From Pseudoluteimonas sp047602125 (lineage in GTDB: Bacteria > Pseudomonadota > Gammaproteobacteria > Xanthomonadales > Xanthomonadaceae), in NCBI GenBank assembly GCA_047602125.1, contig JASGIB010000001.1, forward strand, positions 1,984,001 to 2,048,000: a stretch of DNA of 64,000 nucleotides, in the 5' to 3' direction. The translations under genes and the position numbers were made by a program. Below are positions 59,055 through 64,000 of the stretch, one piece after another (within the stretch, counting starts at the first letter, position 1; the number at the start of each line of letters is the position of its first letter). Under the pieces are notes generated by a model. It had not been told where the DNA came from. It did no database searches and was given only the letters and a program-made list of their open reading frames with translations.

Positions 59055-59624
59055 ATGGCGCTCGCGCTGCTCCCCGCGGGACTTTCGCCGGCGAATGTGC
59101 CGGCGCGGGCCTTGCCGGAACCGCGGCAACTCGCGGCCCTGGGCGCCGTGCTGTGCCTGTCGCGCGCGCGCTTCGGCCACCCGCTCGCGGGCTGGACGCC
59201 GGCGGTCCGCGCCGAAGTCGCTTGCCGTTGCGACAGCGACGGCCTGCGCGAATCGCTGTCGTTCCTCGACCGCGACGGCCAGTGCTGCTGGCGCCTGTAC
59301 CTGCTGCCCGAGAGCGATTTCCTCGCGTGGGAAGAACTGTCCTCGCGGTTGCCGCTGCGCACGGACGGCGGCCACGCGGGCATCGCCGAACGCCTGCTGT
59401 CGCGCCTCGCCAATCGCCTGAACGGCGGCCACTGGCAGGCCAGCGCCTTGCGCCTGCATGCATTGCCCTGCGGCGCCAACGGCACCGCGCTGGCGGCGAG
59501 CCTGGCATCGCTGTCCGAACTCGGCCTCGCCACCGCACGCCGCATCGCCCGCGACGAAGGCGTCATCGACGATGCGCTGGGCGAAGCCCATCCTCGAACG
59601 ATCCCACCCGGAGTACGACCATGA
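59055..59624 (+). CDS. Heme-locus protein of unknown function (hemin transport protein-like)
   Basis: A 189-residue protein, apparently soluble, with no signal peptide or membrane helix. A mid-region LSFLDRDGQCCWRLYLLPESDFLAWEEL (described in parts, about residues 72-100) and RLLSRLANRLNGGHW (about 113-127) look conserved and resemble proteins annotated as hemin transport protein next to heme receptors in Xanthomonadaceae. Candidate heme ligands include Cys-Cys and several His. It starts 11 bp after the receptor stop and overlaps the next gene by four bases (ATGA), so it is translated with them. Role unknown; heme trafficking in the cytoplasm is a guess. Confidence 0.7.
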   Translation: MALALLPAGLSPANVPARALPEPRQLAALGAVLCLSRARFGHPLAGWTPAVRAEVACRCDSDGLRESLSFLDRDGQCCWRLYLLPESDFLAWEELSSRLPLRTDGGHAGIAERLLSRLANRLNGGHWQASALRLHALPCGANGTALAASLASLSELGLATARRIARDEGVIDDALGEAHPRTIPPGVRP

Positions 59625-61435
59625 AGCCTTTCCTGTCCGCCGCGCTGGCGCTGTCCGCGCTCGCCGGCGGCGCGGCCGGTGCGCAAGGCGCCGCCACCCC
59701 CGATCCCGCCCGCGACCACGCTTCGATCCTCGCGATGCGCGGGGAACACGCGGTGAGCTTCGCCTTCGACGAGACGGTGCTGCTGCAGCCCGGCTACCAG
59801 CGGCACGCACCGCTGCGCAGCGGCGGCGACGAGGCGGTGGTCGTGGTCGAGGACACGCCCACGCACGTGGTGCTGCAGCACATTCTGGTCGATCCCGACA
59901 GCGGCCACGTCACCAAGCACTGGCGCCAGGACTGGACGTACGAGGCGCCGTCCCGCTTCGAGTTCAGCGCCGACCAGACATGGACCGTCCGCGCGCTGTC
60001 GCCGACCGAAACCCGCGGTGCATGGACGCAATGCGTGTACGAGGTCGACGACGCGCCGCGCTATTGCGGCACCGGCAAGTGGAACTACGACGACGGCGTC
60101 GCCACCTGGACCAGCGACGCGACCTGGCGCCCGCTGCCGCGGCGCGAATACACCAAGCGCAGCGACTACAACGCCTTGCGCGTGGTCAACCGCCAGACCA
60201 TCGTGCCCGGCGGCTGGACCCACGAGCAGTTCAACACCAAGATCCTGCGCAAGCCGGACGGCAGCCAGGTCGCGCTGGCGCGGGAGTTCGGCTTCGACGA
60301 CTACCGCAAGACGACCGACGTCGATTTCAAGCCGGCCTACGATTACTGGAAGGCCACGTCCGGCTACTGGGCCAAGGTGCGCGCGCGCTGGAATGGTTTC
60401 CTGTCGCAGCCGCCCGGCCTGCACCTGAAGACCAAGGTCGACGGCATGGCGATGATCGTGCCGCTGTTCGAACAGGCGGACGCGGTGCAGTCCGGCAAGC
60501 CGGTCGCGGACGCCGACATCGACGCGGTGTTCGCGCAGTGGGTCGAACCGGCGACGGCCGCCGGGCAAGCGGGCATCGCCCCCGCGCCGGCGACGAACGA
60601 CCGCTTCGGCGTGCTGGTGATGGCGCACGGCGGCGGCGAACGCTGGAACCGCGAAGTGGCCGCGGCATTGTCGCCGTTGCGCGACGAGTTCCCGATGGAA
60701 GTCGCCTTCGGCATGGCCGATGCAGCCAGCCTGCAACAGGGCGTCGACGCGTTGCAGCAGCAAGGCGTGCGCCGTATCGGAGTGGTGCGCCTGTTCGTCA
60801 GCGGCGAGAGTTTCTACAAGGAAACCCGGCAGATCTTCGGCCTCGAACCCGGCGCGCCGCCCAGGCCCGCGCAGGACCACGCCATGCACGACATGCCGGG
60901 CATGGACCATGGCGACATGTCGATGGCGTTCTGGCGGGTGGACAGCGACGCCGCGTTCGCGTTGAGCAAGGACGGCCTGGCGGACGCGCCGGAAATGGGG
61001 CAGGTGCTGGCCGAACGCGCGCGCGCGTTAAGCAAGGATCCCGCGCACGAAGACGTGCTGATCCTGGCCCACGGTCCCGGCGACGATGCCGAGAACGCGC
61101 GCTGGATCGCCAACATCGATGCGCGCGCCGACGTGGTGCGCAAGGCGATGCCGTTCCGGCGGGTGCAGGTGATGACGCTACGCGAGGATTGGCCGGACAA
61201 GCGCGACGCCGCGACCCGCGAGATCCGCGACTTCGTCCAGCGCGCCGGGCGCGAAGGCGGTCGCGCGATCGTGATTCCCTACCGCGTGCAGGGCTTCGGC
61301 CCCTACAAGGACACGCTGGCGGGCCTCGACTACGTTTCCGACGGCGTCGGGTTGGTACCCGATCCGCAGGTCACGGCCTGGGTCCGGCGCGAAGCCGAGG
61401 CGCTGCGCACGGGTTTCGACGCGCAGGCGAAGTAA
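59621..61435 (+). CDS. DUF6607-CbiX-like chelatase fusion, exported
   Basis: A 604-residue two-part protein. A signal peptide covers residues 1-21 (ending GAQGA). Residues about 28-310 match the DUF6607 family found in heme-uptake loci of this group (HWRQDWTYEAP, YCGTGKWNYDDGVATWTS, YTKRSDYNALRVVNRQ). Residues about 325-600 resemble CbiX/SirB-type chelatases, with two copies of the metal-site motif: VLVMAHGGGERWN (about 329-341) and VLILAHGPGDDAEN (about 480-493). Between them lies a Met/His-rich stretch, HAMHDMPGMDHGDMSM (about 419-434). Cytoplasmic chelatases insert metal into tetrapyrroles; an exported version in a heme operon suggests periplasmic heme or iron handling. That role is inference. 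Confidence 0.78.
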   Translation: MKPFLSAALALSALAGGAAGAQGAATPDPARDHASILAMRGEHAVSFAFDETVLLQPGYQRHAPLRSGGDEAVVVVEDTPTHVVLQHILVDPDSGHVTKHWRQDWTYEAPSRFEFSADQTWTVRALSPTETRGAWTQCVYEVDDAPRYCGTGKWNYDDGVATWTSDATWRPLPRREYTKRSDYNALRVVNRQTIVPGGWTHEQFNTKILRKPDGSQVALAREFGFDDYRKTTDVDFKPAYDYWKATSGYWAKVRARWNGFLSQPPGLHLKTKVDGMAMIVPLFEQADAVQSGKPVADADIDAVFAQWVEPATAAGQAGIAPAPATNDRFGVLVMAHGGGERWNREVAAALSPLRDEFPMEVAFGMADAASLQQGVDALQQQGVRRIGVVRLFVSGESFYKETRQIFGLEPGAPPRPAQDHAMHDMPGMDHGDMSMAFWRVDSDAAFALSKDGLADAPEMGQVLAERARALSKDPAHEDVLILAHGPGDDAENARWIANIDARADVVRKAMPFRRVQVMTLREDWPDKRDAATREIRDFVQRAGREGGRAIVIPYRVQGFGPYKDTLAGLDYVSDGVGLVPDPQVTAWVRREAEALRTGFDAQAK

Positions 61436-61452
61436 TCCGCCATCCCCGGAAT

Positions 61453-61481
61453 GGCAAAGCCCCGCATCGCGGGGCTTTGCC
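61453..61481. terminator. Hairpin between heme operon and PDZ gene
   Basis: GGCAAAGCCCCGC, ATC loop, and GCGGGGCTTTGCC form a 13-bp perfect stem in the 59-bp gap between convergent genes. A long T-tract is lacking, but the position suits a bidirectional terminator. Confidence 0.7.
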
Positions 61482-61494
61482 GTGTCGCCGTCGC

Positions 61495-62793
61495 TCAGTC
61501 CTTCGCCGGCGGCGGAGGCGGCGGTGGCGCGGGAGGCGCAGGCGGAGCAGGCGGCGGCACGCTGCCGTCGTCGCTCCATTCCGTGCGTTTGCCGTTGTCG
61601 TCGATCACCACGACGTGTCGACGTTCGATTACGCGCGGCGCGGCCGGTGCCGCGGGCGGTGCGGGTACGTCGCCCACCGATGGTGGGGGAGGCGGCGGAG
61701 GCGGTGGCGCGGGCGGTGCCGGCGGGATCGGCAATGGCATCGCCTTCGGCACCGTGACCTGCGCGCTGGCGTCGTGGTGGTCGCGCAACAGCGCGAGCGT
61801 GGCCTTCTCGCCTTCCTTGCGCGCGCGCAGGGCATCCATCGCTTCGCGCGGCGTGGCCACCGGCTTGCCGTCGATGCCGAGGATCACGTCGCCTGCCTGC
61901 AGTTCGCCGAGCTGCGGGCCCGGGCTCAGCACCAGCACGCCCTTGTCGGTACCGAAGTAGCGGCCGAGCTGCGCGTCCAGCGAGGCGAGGTTGAGGCCGT
62001 TCCAGCGGAACGCCTCGAGCAGCAGCGGTTGCGCGCAGGGCGTCTTGCCCTTGCAGGCGGGCACGAACATCGCGCCCTTCATCAGGCGCGAATCGCCGAG
62101 CGCCATCGGCGCATCGCCATCGCCGAGGCGGATCACCTCGCGGTGGATCTCGGGAGCGACGCCGGGTGGAAGGTCGACGTCGATGCGATCCGCGGTGGCT
62201 CCGGAGAAATCGCCGTCTGCGCCTTCCTGGATGGTCACGTTGCCCGAGAAAATCGCTGGCTCGCCCGAGTCGCCCAGCATCAACAAGCGGTCGGCGACAT
62301 GCGGGGTCACCGACACCGTCGTTTCGCGGCCGTCGCGCACGTAGCCGATGAGAACCGGCTTTTGATTGACGAGTTTCGCCAGTCCCGCGCGTGCTTCGTC
62401 GAGCCGCGCTTCGCCATCGGCGCCCGCGATTCTGACCCCGTCCAGCGACACGAGCCGGTCGCCGCTTTTCAATCCGGCTTGCGCGGCACCACTCGCGGGG
62501 GTGACGCCGGCGATGCGCACGCCGGCCTGCGGATCCGGCCCGAGCAATACGCCGAGGATGGGTTTGCGCACCATCTGCTTCTCGTAAGTCATGATCATCG
62601 GTGCCGCGCCCGGCGCGTTGTATTCGCGCGTCAGGTCGGCGTAATGCTTCGCGGCGCGGTCGAGGTCGGCGCGCGCGGCATCGAGTTCCTTCTGCTGCGC
62701 GGGCGTCGGCGCATCGGATTGCGCGGCGGCAGCGCCGGCGAGGGCGAGGCCGACGGCGCAGGCGAGGGCAAGGCGTTTCACGGTTCGTTTCAT
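61495..62793 (-). CDS. Exported protein with two PDZ domains and proline-rich tail
   Basis: A 432-residue exported protein. The signal peptide is residues 1-25. A short helix (about 28-60) is followed by PDZ 1 (about 75-170: GVRIAGVTPASGAAQAGLKSGDRLVSLDG), a middle domain (about 175-265) and PDZ 2 (about 270-345: GELQAGDVILGIDGKPVATPREAMDALR). The tail (about 350-432) has three runs of Pro/Ala around VIERRHVVVIDDNGKRTEW. No serine protease domain is present, so it is a binding protein, not a DegP. It lies 22 bp after the anti-sigma-like gene and is likely part of that ECF operon, perhaps in envelope stress sensing. Confidence 0.8.
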   Translation of the reverse strand: MKRTVKRLALACAVGLALAGAAAAQSDAPTPAQQKELDAARADLDRAAKHYADLTREYNAPGAAPMIMTYEKQMVRKPILGVLLGPDPQAGVRIAGVTPASGAAQAGLKSGDRLVSLDGVRIAGADGEARLDEARAGLAKLVNQKPVLIGYVRDGRETTVSVTPHVADRLLMLGDSGEPAIFSGNVTIQEGADGDFSGATADRIDVDLPPGVAPEIHREVIRLGDGDAPMALGDSRLMKGAMFVPACKGKTPCAQPLLLEAFRWNGLNLASLDAQLGRYFGTDKGVLVLSPGPQLGELQAGDVILGIDGKPVATPREAMDALRARKEGEKATLALLRDHHDASAQVTVPKAMPLPIPPAPPAPPPPPPPPPSVGDVPAPPAAPAAPRVIERRHVVVIDDNGKRTEWSDDGSVPPPAPPAPPAPPPPPPPAKD

Positions 62794-62815
62794 GGCGTTC
62801 TCGCGGGTGGGAGGG

Positions 62816-63589
62816 TCAGTCGATGCTCACGAGCATCGCGTCGTAGCGTTCGCCGCTGGCGGCCAGCGCGCGCTGGGTGCTTTCGAAGCTGGCGTAGGCG
62901 CGCAGCGCCGACACGCGTTCGCGCCACAGGCCGAGCCGGCGTTGTGCGCTCAGCGAAGGCTGGGTGAGCGCGGAATCGATGCCCGCGACCCGCGCTTCGA
63001 AATCGCTGCCGAGCGCGACCGCGGTGGCCGACGCGGCGCGGTCGTCGCGGGCCAGCGCGAGCAATGCCTCCAGTCGCGCGGATTCGGCGTATAGCGGTTC
63101 CATCGTGCTGGCGGGCGGGTCGCTCGGCGGGGTGGCGTGCGTGTTCCGGCGCGGCTTCGCCCGGTGCGGCTTCGCCCGGTGCGGCGTGGTCGCCTTGGCG
63201 ATGCGGGTGTGCGTCGTCGTTTCATCTGCGTGCCGGACGGTTTCGACGACGGAGGGCGTTGCCGGAGCGGGCGTGGCACCCGTTGGCGTCGTCGCGGCCA
63301 CGACCGCTTGCGTCGGCATGCTTCGCGCCGGCACCGGTTTCGCAGCGAACGGATCGACGCTGGACGCGTGCGGAAGTTCGCGCAGGAACAGCGGCACGCA
63401 GGCAAGCGCCAGCAGCGAAGCGGCCAACGCCAGCGGCAGGCGCAGCGGACGACGCTCCGGCGCGGGGGCCGGCAGCCGCGCGAACACGCCCGACAGCGCG
63501 TCCGCCGCCGGCGTCTCCGGTGGCAGCGCGGCGAAGGCTTCGTTCCAGTCGCGGGGCGGCATCGGTCCGGGCATGTGCGGCTCACGCAT
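62816..63589 (-). CDS. Putative membrane anti-sigma factor
   Basis: A 257-residue protein with a short N-terminal cytoplasmic part (about 1-40, containing DWNEAFAALPPETPAADAL), one membrane helix (about 48-68) and a periplasmic part with a Pro/Thr/Ala-rich linker, a basic segment with HRAKPHRAKP, and a C-terminal helical domain (about 165-257). This layout and its overlap with the sigma factor gene (8 bp) make an anti-sigma role likely, though no ZAS or RseA motif is visible. ATG 63589 has GGAGGTG upstream. Release by proteolysis would free the sigma factor. Confidence 0.7.
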   Translation of the reverse strand: MREPHMPGPMPPRDWNEAFAALPPETPAADALSGVFARLPAPAPERRPLRLPLALAASLLALACVPLFLRELPHASSVDPFAAKPVPARSMPTQAVVAATTPTGATPAPATPSVVETVRHADETTTHTRIAKATTPHRAKPHRAKPRRNTHATPPSDPPASTMEPLYAESARLEALLALARDDRAASATAVALGSDFEARVAGIDSALTQPSLSAQRRLGLWRERVSALRAYASFESTQRALAASGERYDAMLVSID

Positions 63590-64000
63590 GCTGCACCTCC
63601 GGCGCATGCAGGGATTGCGGTTCCAGCAACGCACGCAGGCGGCGCCCGCCGCGCGCGAGCTGCGACTTGGAGAAGCTTGGCGTGCGCTGCATCAGCGTCG
63701 CGATTTCCTCGTGGGTGTGGCCTTCGGCGTGGTACAGCCACAGCACCGCGCGGGTCGCGGCCGGCAGTTGTTCCAGCGCGCGCCACAGCGCGGCGGCATC
63801 GGCGGCGGCGGAAGGCGGCGGCGATGCGTCCACGGGCTCGAAGCCGTCGTCGTCGAGGCTGTCCTCCATCCGCCGGCGCTGGCGCAAAGACATCAGCGTC
63901 TCGTTCACCGCGATCTGCCGCATCCAGCCCCAGAACGGGGACTCGCCGCGGAATTCGCCGAGCTTGCCGATCGCCTTCAACATCGTCTCCTGCAGCACGT
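63582..64000 (-). CDS. ECF RNA polymerase sigma factor (5' end outside window)
   Basis: The C-terminal 138 or so residues of an ECF (sigma-70 family) factor; the gene continues past the right edge. Region 2 end reads LQETMLKAIGKLGEFRGESPFWGWMRQIAVNETL (in parts), and region 4 has LEQLPAATRAVLWLYHAEGHTHEEIATLM followed by SKSQLARGGRRLRALL, the helix-turn-helix that contacts the -35 element. It overlaps the anti-sigma-like gene and heads the sigma/anti-sigma/PDZ unit. The subgroup cannot be set without the N-terminus. Confidence 0.88.
   Translation of the reverse strand, partial: VLQETMLKAIGKLGEFRGESPFWGWMRQIAVNETLMSLRQRRRMEDSLDDDGFEPVDASPPPSAAADAAALWRALEQLPAATRAVLWLYHAEGHTHEEIATLMQRTPSFSKSQLARGGRRLRALLEPQSLHAPEVQHA

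Noticed and set aside
57629..60910. Long open frame (1093 codons) on the minus strand in the heme locus
   Set aside because: It is antisense to the receptor and the DUF6607 fusion, with low-complexity Arg/Ala/Val content and no domain.
59458..62967. Open frame of 1169 codons on the plus strand running through the fusion gene and PDZ gene
   Set aside because: It is out of frame with the well-supported fusion protein and antisense to the PDZ gene; composition is atypical.
62816..63590. CRISPR-like short repeats (GCGGCTTCGCCCGGT twice near 63151-63180)
   Set aside because: It is a two-copy in-frame duplication encoding HRAKP in the anti-sigma-like protein. No CRISPR array or cas gene is present anywhere in the window.

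Overview
The window is a GC-rich (about 70%) chromosomal segment from a gammaproteobacterium, most likely of the Xanthomonadaceae/Lysobacteraceae (Lysobacter, Luteimonas or Xanthomonas relatives). The reasons are the glycolytic run gapA - pgk - pyk - class I fba, the thiS/thiG/trmB and metK/ahcY/metF groups, many TonB-dependent and RND proteins, and a HemP/DUF6607 heme locus. This is inference from gene content and base composition. Genes are tightly packed, with many ATGA-type overlaps. I see no phage, no insertion sequence with a transposase, no CRISPR array and no clear pseudogene. One tRNA (Gly, anticodon CCC) is present.

Layout. 0-2 kb: the start of a small membrane protein, an S1/P1 nuclease and OmpW. 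2-13.3 kb: glycolysis genes (gapA, pgk, pyk, fba) interleaved with a GT39-type membrane glycosyltransferase, a cache-GGEEF diguanylate cyclase, a membrane TPR protein, a GNAT enzyme and a small membrane protein. 13.4-20.3 kb: cysteine synthase, an RND efflux pair with a methyltransferase gene overlapping its end, and a Crp/Fnr regulator. 20.5-26.6 kb: four secreted proteins on the minus strand, namely two paralogous seven-repeat beta-propellers, an unrecognised 472-residue protein and an arylsulfotransferase-like protein. 26.7-34 kb: M28 peptidase, MscL, FAH-family hydrolase, Rieske protein, SLC13 permease, TrmB, ThiG and ThiS. 34-42 kb: a GDSL esterase autotransporter, tRNA-Gly, RimB-like and RimK-like proteins, a two-component system and a Fur-box-linked TonB receptor. 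42-49 kb: IlvE, then the SAM cycle (metK, a SAH riboswitch, ahcY, metF). 49-55 kb: DusB-like enzyme, ribokinase with an NTF2-like protein and a NupG-type permease, a degenerate GGDEF protein, and a UPF0016 manganese exporter behind a yybP-ykoY Mn riboswitch. 56.4-61.4 kb: a Fur-controlled heme locus (hemP, receptor, unknown protein, DUF6607-chelatase fusion). 61.5-64 kb: a PDZ protein, anti-sigma-like protein and ECF sigma factor, cut by the window end.

Regulation readable from sequence: two Fur boxes, a FNR/ANR-type box between ompW and gapA, a SAH riboswitch, a Mn2+ riboswitch, and a GEMM-I (c-di-GMP-I)-like RNA on the plus strand between thiG and thiS. Several intergenic palindromes look like dispersed repeats, including a 144-bp element with imperfect terminal inverted repeats between pgk and a GNAT gene.

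The most promising less-described items are the DUF6607-CbiX-like fusion with a Met/His-rich stretch in the heme locus, the secreted beta-propeller module, the GEMM-like RNA opposite the thi genes and upstream of the surface esterase, and the GGDEF protein whose signature reads GGQEF.
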